Positions 1 through 7,553 of a DNA stretch of 34,570 bases are shown here, piece by piece; the stretch's first letter is position 1; each line of letters begins with the position of its first letter. Source of the stretch: Scleromatobacter sp045810285 (lineage in GTDB: Bacteria; Pseudomonadota; Gammaproteobacteria; Burkholderiales; Burkholderiaceae_C); the NCBI GenBank assembly GCA_045810285.1, contig JBJMWE010000393.1, positions 1-34,570 on the forward strand. The letters run 5' to 3'. Below the pieces are notes generated by a model. The model saw only the letters and a list, made by a program, of their open reading frames with translations, was not told where the DNA came from and made no database searches. The position numbers and the translations under genes were made by a program.

Positions 1-198
1 GGCGGACGCCGCCGACGCGGCGCGGGCAGGCGCCGAGGCGGCGGGCAGGTCGGGCAGCACCTGCACGGCGTCGGGCGTGACCTGCTGGTTCAGCCGCTGC
101 GGTTCGCGGTCGGCCTGCAGGGCCTGCGCGTTGTCGTGCAGCCAGAAGTACAGGCCGGCGTTGACCAGCAGGAGGAGGACGACGAGCGCGCGCAGCAT
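1..198 (-). CDS. N-terminal part of a membrane-anchored, Ala/Pro-rich protein (possible SPOR-domain protein), cut by window edge
   Basis: Reading leftward, an ATG at 198-196 overlaps the last base of the birA stop codon (TGATG), which indicates translational coupling. The 66 visible codons begin MLRALVVLLLLVNAGLYFWL, one hydrophobic segment of about 18 residues acting as a signal anchor. A polar stretch follows (HDNAQALQADREPQRLNQQV), then a linker rich in Ala and Pro that runs off the window. In many Burkholderiales a protein with this anchor-linker layout and a C-terminal peptidoglycan-binding SPOR domain lies downstream of birA and coaX. The diagnostic C-terminus is outside the window, so the SPOR call is inference; the membrane anchor is read directly. 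Confidence 0.6.
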   Translation of the reverse strand, partial: MLRALVVLLLLVNAGLYFWLHDNAQALQADREPQRLNQQVTPDAVQVLPDLPAASAPARAASAASA

Positions 199-1109
199 CA
201 GGCCGCTCCCGCGAGCCGCACGCTCACTTCGCCGCTGACCACGCGCCGCGTGCGGCCGTCGGCCGCGACCTTGAGTGCGCCGTCGGCGTCGACGCCGGAC
301 GCGACGCCCTCGGGCATCTCCGCGTCGGTGGTGCGCACCTGGCGCCCGTGCAGGACGTCGCGCCGCGCATAGGCGTCCTGCAGCGGCGCGAAGCCGCCGT
401 CCTCGAACGCGAGGAGCGTGCGCGCGAGCGGCTCGCCGATGCGCGCCAGCGCGTCCTGCGGCGTGACGTCGGGCCAGATCTCGGCCAGCGTGGCGGCGCC
501 GTAGTCGGCTTCGGCCACCGGTTGCGGCAGCACGTTGATGCCGATGCCGATGACCGCGGCGCGCTGCGCACCCACGGGCACCGATTCGATCAGGATGCCG
601 CCCAGCTTGCGGCCGGCGCGGGGCGCTGCGTCGGGGCCGCGATCGTCGGCGCCGCCCACGGCGTCGTCGGTCAGGATCAGGTCGTTGGGCCACTTCAGGC
701 CGATGCGCCGGCCGTGCGGATCGAGCGCCTCGGCCAGCGCCAGGCCCACGGCCAGCGACAGGCCGGACCAGTCGTCACGCAGCAGCGGCAAGGCCAGCGA
801 GAAGGTGAGCGACGAGCCGGGCGTGGCGTGCCAGCGGCGCCCGAGGCGCCCGCGGCCGGCTGTCTGGTGGATGGCCACCAGCATCTGCGGGGCCAGGTCG
901 CCCACGCGGCCGCCGCGGCGGTCCTGCTGCACGCGCCCGGCATTGCGCAGGCGGTCGGTGAGCTCGCTGTTGGTCGAATCCAGCGTCTGCACGACCTCGA
1001 TCGACAGCCCCGGCAGCAGCGGCACCATGGCCTGCCACAACGCCTCGGCGCCCCAGTGCGGGCGCGCGGGGCTCGCCGGCTGGCGAGGGGAGGCCTGGGG
1101 TTCGATCAT
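198..1109 (-). CDS. birA: Biotin--[acetyl-CoA carboxylase] ligase, monofunctional
   Basis: Cytoplasmic ligase that activates biotin with ATP to biotinyl-AMP and transfers it to the carrier lysine of biotin-dependent carboxylases such as AccB. The 303-residue protein has the family signatures in order: DSTN (about 44-47), the biotinyl-AMP loop GRGRLGRRW (85-93), KWPND (139-143), KLGGILIE (168-175) and GIGINV (188-193). A C-terminal SH3-like domain closes the chain. There is no N-terminal winged-helix domain, so it should not act as the biotin operon repressor. A Gly/Asp/Ala-rich insertion of about 18 residues sits between PND and KLGG. It follows the SET gene by 64 bp and overlaps the next gene by one base. 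In many relatives coaX follows birA; here it does not. The start at 1109 is the only suitable ATG before the conserved region. Confidence 0.93.
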   Translation of the reverse strand: MIEPQASPRQPASPARPHWGAEALWQAMVPLLPGLSIEVVQTLDSTNSELTDRLRNAGRVQQDRRGGRVGDLAPQMLVAIHQTAGRGRLGRRWHATPGSSLTFSLALPLLRDDWSGLSLAVGLALAEALDPHGRRIGLKWPNDLILTDDAVGGADDRGPDAAPRAGRKLGGILIESVPVGAQRAAVIGIGINVLPQPVAEADYGAATLAEIWPDVTPQDALARIGEPLARTLLAFEDGGFAPLQDAYARRDVLHGRQVRTTDAEMPEGVASGVDADGALKVAADGRTRRVVSGEVSVRLAGAA

Positions 1110-1173
1110 GGGCGTGGAGGCAGGGTGGGGCAGTGCCGGCGGCCTGCTGCGGCCCCGGCGCGTTCACGGATTC

Positions 1174-1659
1174 TTACCGTTTCGGGGACAGCATCGTGCC
1201 GCGGCAGCCGCGCGTGCCGCAGCGGCACTCGAAGCGCTTCTTCAGGGCCGGCGTATAGCGTTCGTCGATCACGAGGCCGTAGTCGTAGAACAATTCGTCG
1301 CCCGCCTTGATGTTCTTCTTGGCGGTGATGAAGATGCGGCCGTCCTGTTCGTCGGCAAAGCAGTTGGGCGTGCAGGCGTGGTTGATCCAGCGTGCGGCGT
1401 TGCCGTTGACGTTGGCGTCCAGCACGAAGCCGTCGTCCACGTGGAAGTAGAAGGTATGGTCGGGCTGCGACGGATCGTGCGGGTGGCGGTCCAGCGCCTG
1501 TTCCCACGTGATGCGTTCGCCCAGGTACTCGATGAGCACCTCGCCCTTGGCGATGTCGCGGGCGGCAAAGACCCCCTTGCCATGGACCCCGCTCTTGCGC
1601 ACCTGGATGCGGCGGCCGGCGGGAACGGTATGGTTTTGCGCTTGCAGCTTCGACGTCAT
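1174..1659 (-). CDS. SET-domain protein-lysine methyltransferase with post-SET cysteines
   Basis: Predicted SAM-dependent protein lysine methyltransferase of about 161 residues. It carries a nearly minimal SET domain: the GKGVFAARDI segment, the catalytic-core motif NHACTPNCFA (family NHSCxPN), a GDELFYDYG segment with the conserved Tyr, and a C-terminal CRCGTRGC cluster like the post-SET zinc motif (CxCx4C). Bacterial copies probably arose by transfer from eukaryotes; their substrates are largely unknown. I chose the ATG at 1659 (MTSKLQAQ). The ATG at 1668 is also possible, but the longer reading up to 1773 would overlap the topB start and has an unconvincing N-terminus. It is divergent from topB, and birA follows on the same strand after 64 bp. 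Confidence 0.85.
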   Translation of the reverse strand: MTSKLQAQNHTVPAGRRIQVRKSGVHGKGVFAARDIAKGEVLIEYLGERITWEQALDRHPHDPSQPDHTFYFHVDDGFVLDANVNGNAARWINHACTPNCFADEQDGRIFITAKKNIKAGDELFYDYGLVIDERYTPALKKRFECRCGTRGCRGTMLSPKR

Positions 1660-1679
1660 TCGGTACATTGAAATTGTGG

Positions 1680-1702
1680 GCGCGCGCGTGTACGTGTGTG
1701 CA
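1680..1702. other. 23-bp strictly alternating purine-pyrimidine tract (Z-DNA-prone) between SET gene and topB
   Basis: From 1680 to 1702 every step alternates purine and pyrimidine (G, then CG repeats, then GTGTACGTGTGTGCA). After a one-base break a further 9-nt alternating GC run covers 1704-1712. Such tracts can flip to the Z form under negative supercoiling. It lies inside the 107-bp divergent promoter region of a topoisomerase gene and a methyltransferase gene. The composition is directly visible; any structural or regulatory role is inference. Confidence 0.6.
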
Positions 1703-1766
1703 GGCGCGCGCGAGAGATGCATTTTAGGCAGGGCTTTTCGAGGCCCCGCGGTTCCAAGGTAAATAA

Positions 1767-4352
1767 ATGACAAAGACTCTGATCATTGCGGAAAAGCCCA
1801 GCGTTGCGCAGGACATCGTGCGCGCGCTGACGCCCACCGCAGGCAAGTTCGAGAAGTTCGCAGAGTATTTCGAGAGCGACCGCTACGTCGTCACGTCCGC
1901 CGTCGGCCACCTGGTCGAGATCAAGGCCCCCGAGGAATTCGACGTCAAGCGCGGCAAGTGGAGCTTCGCCAACCTGCCCGTCATCCCCCCGCACTTCGAC
2001 CTGGCGCCCATCGACAAGGCCAAGACGCGGCTGAACGCCGTCGTCAAGCTGGTGCGGCGCAAGGACGTGACCGAGCTGGTCAACGCCTGCGACGCCGGCC
2101 GCGAAGGCGAGCTGATCTTCCGCCTGATCGCCCAGTACGCGGAGCCGGCGCGCGGCAAGCTCGACAAGCCGATCCGCCGCCTGTGGCTGCAGAGCATGAC
2201 GCCGCAGGCGATCCGCGACGGCTTCGACAAGCTGCGCACCGACGAGCAGATGCGCGGCCTGGCCGCCGCCGCGCGCAGCCGCTCCGAGGCCGACTGGCTG
2301 GTGGGCATCAACGGCACGCGCGCGATGACGGCGTTCAATTCGCGCGATGGCGGGTTCTTCCTGACGACGGTCGGCCGGGTGCAGACGCCCACGCTGTCGA
2401 TCGTGGTCGAGCGCGAGGAGAAGATCCGCCGGCACGTGCCGCGCGACTACTGGGAGATCAAGGCCACGTTCGACGCCCTGGCCGGCCAGTACGACGCCAA
2501 GTGGGTCGACCCGGCCTTCAAGAAGGACGACGATCCCGACCGCCGCGCCGACCGCCTGTGGGACAAGGCGCGCGCCGAGGCGATCGCCGCCGCGGTGCTG
2601 GGCCAGCCCGGCAAGGTGACCGAGGAATCCAAGCCCAGCACTTCGGCCAGCCCGCTGCTGTACGACCTCACGAGCCTGCAGCGCGAGGCCAACGGCCGCT
2701 TCGGCTTCTCGGCCAAGACCACGCTGTCGATCGCGCAGGCGCTGTACGAGAAGCACAAGGTGCTCACGTATCCGCGGACGGATTCGCGCGCGCTGCCCGA
2801 GGACTACGTGCCGGTGGTCAAGGACACGCTCAAGATGCTGGCCACCGAGGACCTGCCGGGTCCGCTGCGCGATCTCGGGCCGCACGCGGCCAAGGCGCTC
2901 AAGGAGGGCTACGTCAAGCCGGCCAAGCGCGTGTTCGACAACGCCAAGGTGTCGGATCACTTCGCCATCATCCCGACGCTGCAGGCCCCGAAGTCGCTGT
3001 CCGAGATCGAGGCCAAGCTCTACGACCTGGTCGTCAAGCGCTTCATCGCCGTGTTCTTCCCGAGCGCCGAGTACCAGGTCACGACGCGCCTGACGCAGGT
3101 CGCCGAGCACCGCTTCCAGACCAACGGCAAGGTGCTCGTCAACCCGGGCTGGCTGGCCGTCTACGGCAAGGAGGCGCAGGACGAGGATGCCACGCTGGTG
3201 CCCGTGCAGAAGGACGAGACGGTGCGCAACGAGTCGGTGGAGGCCGTCGGCTCCCGGACGCGCCCGCCGGCGCGCTACAACGAGGCGACGCTGCTGTCGG
3301 CGATGGAAGGCGCGGGCAAGCTGATCGACGACGAGGAACTGCGCGAGGCGATGTCCGAGAAGGGCCTGGGTACGCCGGCCACGCGGGCGCAGGTGATCGA
3401 AGGCCTGATCCTCGAGAAGTACATGCTGCGCGAGGGCCGCGACCTGATCCCCACCGCCAAGGCGTTCCAGCTGATGACGCTGCTGCGCGGCCTCGGCGTG
3501 GAGGACCTGACGCGCGCCGATCTCACCGGCAACTGGGAATTCAAGCTGATGGAGATGGAGCACGGGCGCCTGTCGCGCGAGGCGTTCATGAGCGACATCG
3601 CCGGCATGGCCGAGCGCATCGTCAAGAAGGCCAAGGAATACGACCGCGACACCATCCCCGGCGACTACGCCACGCTCAAGACGCCGTGCCCCAACTGCGG
3701 CGGCATCGTCAAGGAGAACTACCGCCGCTTCACCTGCCAGGGCAAGAAGGGCGATGGCTCGGACAGCTGCGAGTTCTCGATCACCAAGATCCCGGCCGGC
3801 CGCGCGTTCGAAGCGGAGGAGGTCGAGCAGTTCCTGCGCGACAAGAAGATCGGCCCGCTCGAAGGCTTCCGCTCCAAGGCGGGCTGGCCGTTCACGGCCG
3901 AGCTCAAGCTCGCCTACGACGACGAGATCAAGAACTGGAAGCTCGAGTTCGACTTCGGCGAGGAGACCAAGGAAGGCGACGGCGAGCCGGTGGACTTCTC
4001 CGACCAGGAGTCGCTCGGCCCGTGCCCCAAGGACGCCGGCCGCGTGTTCGAGCACGGCACGTCCTACGTCTGCGAGCACGCGGTGGGCGCGCACGTCACC
4101 TGCGACTTCAAGAGCGGCAAGATCATCCTGCAGCAGCCCGTCTCGCGCGAGAACATGGCCAAGCTGCTGGCCACCGGCAAGACGGACCTGATGGAGAACT
4201 TCGTCTCCAACAAGACGCGCCGCAAGTTCAAGGCCTTCCTCGCCTACGACAAGAAGGAAGGCAAGGTGAACTTCGAGTTCGAGCCGCGTGCCGCGAAGGC
4301 GCCACCGGCCAAGAAGGCGGCCGCCAGGAAGAAGGCGGGCGAGGAGGAGTGA
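1767..4352 (+). CDS. topB: DNA topoisomerase III (type IA)
   Basis: ATP-independent type IA topoisomerase that cuts one DNA strand and passes another; TopB mainly decatenates replication and recombination intermediates, often with RecQ (a recQ gene lies at the right end of this window). The 861-residue protein opens with a TOPRIM domain containing IIAEKPSVAQ (catalytic Glu9) and the acidic cluster CDAGREGE (108-115). The active-site tyrosine is Tyr335 in LTYPRTDSRALP. After the core come a four-cysteine zinc region (CPNCGG...C...C) and a second C-terminal repeat (LGPCPKDAGRVFEHGTSYVC) with a degenerate cysteine set. The chain ends in a Lys/Ala-rich tail (KAPPAKKAAARKKAGEEE) likely to bind DNA. 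An AAGG ribosome-binding site lies 8 nt before the ATG. Length and motifs match the long C-terminal form usual in betaproteobacteria. Confidence 0.96.
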   Translation: MTKTLIIAEKPSVAQDIVRALTPTAGKFEKFAEYFESDRYVVTSAVGHLVEIKAPEEFDVKRGKWSFANLPVIPPHFDLAPIDKAKTRLNAVVKLVRRKDVTELVNACDAGREGELIFRLIAQYAEPARGKLDKPIRRLWLQSMTPQAIRDGFDKLRTDEQMRGLAAAARSRSEADWLVGINGTRAMTAFNSRDGGFFLTTVGRVQTPTLSIVVEREEKIRRHVPRDYWEIKATFDALAGQYDAKWVDPAFKKDDDPDRRADRLWDKARAEAIAAAVLGQPGKVTEESKPSTSASPLLYDLTSLQREANGRFGFSAKTTLSIAQALYEKHKVLTYPRTDSRALPEDYVPVVKDTLKMLATEDLPGPLRDLGPHAAKALKEGYVKPAKRVFDNAKVSDHFAIIPTLQAPKSLSEIEAKLYDLVVKRFIAVFFPSAEYQVTTRLTQVAEHRFQTNGKVLVNPGWLAVYGKEAQDEDATLVPVQKDETVRNESVEAVGSRTRPPARYNEATLLSAMEGAGKLIDDEELREAMSEKGLGTPATRAQVIEGLILEKYMLREGRDLIPTAKAFQLMTLLRGLGVEDLTRADLTGNWEFKLMEMEHGRLSREAFMSDIAGMAERIVKKAKEYDRDTIPGDYATLKTPCPNCGGIVKENYRRFTCQGKKGDGSDSCEFSITKIPAGRAFEAEEVEQFLRDKKIGPLEGFRSKAGWPFTAELKLAYDDEIKNWKLEFDFGEETKEGDGEPVDFSDQESLGPCPKDAGRVFEHGTSYVCEHAVGAHVTCDFKSGKIILQQPVSRENMAKLLATGKTDLMENFVSNKTRRKFKAFLAYDKKEGKVNFEFEPRAAKAPPAKKAAARKKAGEEE

Positions 4353-4441
4353 GCCGCGAGGCGGCGTCTCGCCCGGGCGCCGTTCCTGCATGGGCCGTCG
4401 GAGTCGCGAGTCCCGGCCTGGGACCCTGTATCGGCGCGCGT

Positions 4442-4468
4442 GGATCCTGCGACTTCGCGCAGGATGAC
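4442..4468 (+). repeat. Dispersed palindromic repeat, copy A
   Basis: GGATCCTGCGAC-TTCGCGCAGGATGAC. The arms ATCCTGCG and CGCAGGAT form an 8-bp stem around a short loop. The same element recurs three times near the right end (32909-32935, 32986-33012, 33172-33198), where the loop has TGCG in place of TTCG. This copy lies in the 148-bp convergent spacer between topB and the first barrel gene. The placement suits a REP-like element that could also end transcription from both sides, although there is no T-run. Confidence 0.8.
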
Positions 4469-4500
4469 GAGCCGGGTGGGGCCCGGCCCCGCGGCAATTC

Positions 4501-5145
4501 TCAGTAGATCGCCGTCAGCCCCAGCCCCCAGTGGCTGGCCTCGACGTCGGCGCCGCCGTACTGCTCGAAGCGCTCGTAGACGTAGCGGCCGTCCAGCAGC
4601 AGGTGCGGCAGCAGCTGGTAGCCCACGCCCAGCACCAGCGACGGCATGGGACTGAGGTGGTCGGACGTCTTGCCGCCGGCGCCGCTGAAACGCGCGCGCA
4701 GCGAGTAGCGCGCGCCGCCGCCGATGCGCAGCTTGTCGTTGAGCGGGTACCAGAGGGTGGCCTCGAGCGGAATGCGCGTGAAGCGTTCGCTGCCGCCGTT
4801 GCTGGTGGTCATGGTGGCGCTGACGTGCAGGCCGGCCGTCAGGCGCAAGGCCAGGCCGTTCGGGTCGACCGGGAACTCGGCGCCGGCGAAGGCCTCGTAG
4901 CGGCCGCCGAGGCTGCCGGTGACGGTCGAGCCGTCCGGATTCCTGAAGATGCCGTTGCTCTTGGCGGCGGTGCCCGTGACCAGCACCCCGGCCAGGGGGC
5001 GGATGCGCGCGGGCGCGGCCTCGGGCGTGGCTTCGTCGGCAGGCGACGTCGCGGCCTGCGCCGGGACGGCCCCGGCGAAGGCGGCGGCCAGCGCCAGAAG
5101 GGACGCCGGGCGGCGCAGCCCGGTCGTGGGAAGAAGGCGTGTCAT
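4501..5145 (-). CDS. Outer-membrane beta-barrel protein (first of a paralogous pair)
   Basis: A 214-residue exported protein. The start at 5145 (MTRLLPTTG) has AGGA about 9 nt upstream and leads straight into a signal peptide with probable cleavage after PAQA; the longer reading from 5208 adds only an Arg/Pro-rich stretch. The mature part is made of short amphipathic strands rich in Gly, Tyr and Arg (LRIGGGARYSLRARF, LLLDGRYVYERFEQYG), consistent with a small eight-stranded barrel. It ends in an aromatic residue (GLTAIY), as outer-membrane proteins do for recognition by the BAM complex. It shares the pattern NGGSERFTRIPLE...GARY with the next gene leftward-reading from 6053. The specific function is not recognisable: it could be a structural or surface barrel. 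Confidence 0.7.
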   Translation of the reverse strand: MTRLLPTTGLRRPASLLALAAAFAGAVPAQAATSPADEATPEAAPARIRPLAGVLVTGTAAKSNGIFRNPDGSTVTGSLGGRYEAFAGAEFPVDPNGLALRLTAGLHVSATMTTSNGGSERFTRIPLEATLWYPLNDKLRIGGGARYSLRARFSGAGGKTSDHLSPMPSLVLGVGYQLLPHLLLDGRYVYERFEQYGGADVEASHWGLGLTAIY

Positions 5146-5441
5146 CGGGACGATTCCTGGCTGGTCGGGGCGCGCGTGGGCCCACGGTGGCGCACGAGGC
5201 GCCGACAAGCCGGAAAGGTCGCGACGGAAGCTGAGCTGGCGCGCCGCGCGGCCGCACCCGGCGGGCGGGTGGGCAGCGGCGGCGCGGGCAGCGCGACGGG
5301 GCGTCGGGCCGGCGGCGCCAGCGATCTTACCGGCGTTCGCGCCCTGGCTCGCCGGCCGGCGAGCGCTCGGCCGCTCCGCAGCGAGCCGGCCTGGGCTTCG
5401 GGGGGGCGGGAAGCGAAGCGAGCCGGGCTGTCAATGACTCG
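5146..5441. other. Non-coding spacer between the two barrel genes with a perfect 18-bp palindrome
   Basis: This 296-bp stretch holds no convincing gene. It should contain the promoter of the 4501-5145 gene and the 3' end of the 5442-6053 transcript. The one distinct structure is GCTCGCCGGCCGGCGAGC at 5347-5364, a perfect palindrome without a following T-run. In DNA this GC-rich it may be a weak terminator or chance. Confidence 0.4.
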
Positions 5442-6053
5442 TCAGAAGTAGTAGTTGAAGCCGATGCCGCCGTGGCTGCCGTCGATCGTGGCGCGGACGG
5501 GGACGCCGTTGTTGTCGACGCCGTCGACGCGGTACTTCTCGCTGACGTAGCGCAGTTGCAGGCCCATGGACGGCGTGATCAGCCACTCGCCCATGAAGAT
5601 GGCGCCCAGGCGCGACTTGAAGTCCGCGTTGCCGACGTAGCCGGCGCCGTCGCTCGTGAACTTGGCCGCCGCGGCGTAGCGCGCGCCCAGGCCCAGGCGG
5701 AACTGCTGCGCGACGTTGAACAGGGCGATGCCCTCGATCGGCCAGCGCTGGAAGCGCTGGTTGCCGTTGTCGGCGCTGGTGTTGTCGAAGTGGTAGCCGA
5801 TGGTGCCCTGGAAGCCGAACGGCGAGCCCTTCTCGTGGTACTCCAGGCCGCCGTAGACCTGCACGAGGCCGCCGGCCGTGATGTCCTTGGAGCCGCCGTT
5901 GCTGTAGTCGACGGAGGCCAGCTTGTCGCCGCCGCCGGTGAGGGCGAGGCCGATGAGCGGGTGGATGGGGTTGTCGCTGTCCAGGCCGGCGTGGGCCAGC
6001 GTCGGGGCAAGGGCGGCGGCCGCGATGGCCAGCGGAGCGAAGATGTGCTTCAT
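5442..6053 (-). CDS. Outer-membrane beta-barrel protein (second of a paralogous pair)
   Basis: A 203-residue exported barrel. The ATG at 6053 begins MKHIFAPLAIAAAALAPTLA, a clean signal peptide cleaved near AHA/GLD, and is preceded by GAGAGA about 6 nt upstream. Strand-like segments alternate with Asn/Gly-rich turns, and the chain ends GGIGFNYYF, a canonical C-terminal phenylalanine signal for BAM insertion. The block DNGNQRFQRWPIEGIALFN and RLGLGARYAAAAKF aligns with NGGSERFTRIPLE and RIGGGARYSLRARF of the neighbour, so the two are diverged duplicates. The spacer of 296 bp suggests separate transcription. No known porin or receptor family was recognised, so the role (surface barrel, small-molecule passage or stress response) is open. 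Confidence 0.72.
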   Translation of the reverse strand: MKHIFAPLAIAAAALAPTLAHAGLDSDNPIHPLIGLALTGGGDKLASVDYSNGGSKDITAGGLVQVYGGLEYHEKGSPFGFQGTIGYHFDNTSADNGNQRFQRWPIEGIALFNVAQQFRLGLGARYAAAAKFTSDGAGYVGNADFKSRLGAIFMGEWLITPSMGLQLRYVSEKYRVDGVDNNGVPVRATIDGSHGGIGFNYYF

Positions 6054-6256
6054 GTGATCTCTCTCGGATGCTTGGTGGAATGGCGGCGCCGAGTCCTCCC
6101 CTGCGCCGTGCCGCCGGCCCGGCTCGCATCGTGCGAGGCGTCCGCGACCCGCGATGTTAACGAGCGGCTGTTGCGCCGCTGCAGCCGCCGTCGCGGCGAT
6201 CCCACACTCGCCGAGACACGAAATCTCGCGCTCCGTGGAGGACTTGGCGGCTGGCG

Positions 6257-6268
6257 GACAATCGGGCC
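6257..6268 (+). promoter_or_regulatory. Candidate -10 element placing the transcription start at the proA start codon
   Basis: GACAAT at 6257-6262 is followed by only 6 nt before the proA ATG at 6269. A start about 7 nt after the -10 element would make a leaderless transcript, in keeping with the lack of a Shine-Dalgarno sequence. No good -35 box is visible. The same arrangement precedes three other genes in the window. Confidence 0.35.
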
Positions 6269-7549
6269 ATGTCCGAAAACGATGTCGCCGCCACCCTGGC
6301 TGCCCTCGGCGCCGCCGCCCGCGCCGCCGCCACATGCATGGCCGCGTCGCCGCGGGCCAGGCGCGACGCCGCCCTGCGCGCGCTCGCGGCGCGCCTGCGC
6401 GAAGCCGGCAAGGAGCTGGAGTCGGCCAACGCCCACGACTTGCGCGCCGCCGCCGCCAACGGCGTCGCCGGCCCGCTGCTGGACCGCCTGCGCCTGGACG
6501 CGCATGCGCTCGACACCGTCATCGCCGGCTGCCTGCAGCTGGCCGAGATGCCCGACCCGATCGGCGAGATCACCGGCGTCACGCAGCGCCCCAGCGGCAT
6601 CCGCGTGGGCCGCATGCGCGTGCCGCTGGGCGTGTTCGGCATGATCTACGAAAGCCGGCCCAACGTCACGATCGAGGCGGCGTCGCTGGCCATCAAGAGC
6701 GGGAACGCGTGCATCCTGCGCGGCGGCTCCGAGGCCATACGCTCCAACGTGGCGCTGTGGCGCTGCGTGCAGCGCGCGCTCGCCGACGCCGGACTGCCCG
6801 AGGCGGCCGTGCAGCTGGTCGAGACGACCGATCGCGCGGCCGTGGGCCACCTGATCGCGATGCCCGAGTTCGTCGACCTCATCATCCCGCGCGGCGGCAA
6901 GGGGCTGATCGAGCGCGTGGCGCGCGAGGCACGCGTGCCGGTCATCAAGCACCTGGACGGCAACTGCCACACCTATGTCGACGAGCGCGTCGACCTCGAG
7001 CTGGCGGTGCGCGTCACCGACAACGCGAAGACGCAGAAGTACAGCCCGTGCAACGCCACCGAGTCGCTGGTGGTGCACGTCGCGCAGGCGGGCGTGTTCC
7101 TGCCGCGCATCGGCGCCGTGTTCGCCGCCAAGGGCGTCGAGATGCGCGGCGATGCGCGCGCGCTCGCGGCGTTGCAGGGCGTGCCCGGCGCCAGGTTGCT
7201 GGCTGCGCAGGACAGCGACTGGGGCGAGGAGTACCTGGCGCCCGTCGTCAGCATCCGCGTCGTCGATTCGCTGGACGAGGCCATCGCGCACATCAACACG
7301 CACGGCTCGCACCACACCGACGCCATCCTCACCACCGACCATCCGAGCGCGATGCGCTTCCTGCGCGAGGTCGATTCAGCCAGCGTGATGGTCAACGCCA
7401 GCACGCGCTTCGCCGACGGCTTCGAGTACGGCCTGGGCGCGGAGATCGGCATCTCCACCGACAAGTTCCACGCGCGCGGGCCGGTGGGCCTCGAGGGGCT
7501 GACCTCGCAGAAGTGGATCGTGCTGGGCGAGGGCGAAGTGCGCGGCTGA
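6269..7549 (+). CDS. proA: Gamma-glutamyl phosphate reductase (glutamate-5-semialdehyde dehydrogenase)
   Basis: NADPH-dependent cytoplasmic enzyme that reduces gamma-glutamyl phosphate to glutamate 5-semialdehyde, the second step of proline synthesis. The 426-residue length is normal. Family signatures: VPLGVFGMIYESRPNVT in the nucleotide-binding half, IIPRGGKGLI, VPVIKHLDGNCHTYVD, and the active-site cysteine Cys261 in YSPCNATESL. The C-terminal part has the FADGFEYGLGAEIGIST segment typical of ProA. The start at 6269 gives the expected N-terminus with a helix before the dehydrogenase fold. proB is not adjacent, which is common outside enterobacteria. The gene runs toward the convergent lipoprotein gene and ends 4 bp from it, with no visible terminator between them. 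Confidence 0.95.
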   Translation: MSENDVAATLAALGAAARAAATCMAASPRARRDAALRALAARLREAGKELESANAHDLRAAAANGVAGPLLDRLRLDAHALDTVIAGCLQLAEMPDPIGEITGVTQRPSGIRVGRMRVPLGVFGMIYESRPNVTIEAASLAIKSGNACILRGGSEAIRSNVALWRCVQRALADAGLPEAAVQLVETTDRAAVGHLIAMPEFVDLIIPRGGKGLIERVAREARVPVIKHLDGNCHTYVDERVDLELAVRVTDNAKTQKYSPCNATESLVVHVAQAGVFLPRIGAVFAAKGVEMRGDARALAALQGVPGARLLAAQDSDWGEEYLAPVVSIRVVDSLDEAIAHINTHGSHHTDAILTTDHPSAMRFLREVDSASVMVNASTRFADGFEYGLGAEIGISTDKFHARGPVGLEGLTSQKWIVLGEGEVRG

Positions 7550-7553
7550 GCGC

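Noticed and set aside
1660..1773. Longer N-terminus of the SET protein starting at 1773
   Set aside because: It would overlap the topB start and run through the alternating tract, and the added residues are not typical of the family.
1656..4391. A 911-codon open frame on the minus strand across topB
   Set aside because: It is the antisense mirror of a clear topB gene; long antisense frames are expected in DNA this GC-rich, and the product is a Leu/Arg/Val-rich string with no domain.
5347..5364. The 18-bp perfect palindrome as a regulatory site
   Set aside because: It is made only of GC-rich steps in a very GC-rich spacer, has no second copy that I saw and no T-run; chance is likely.
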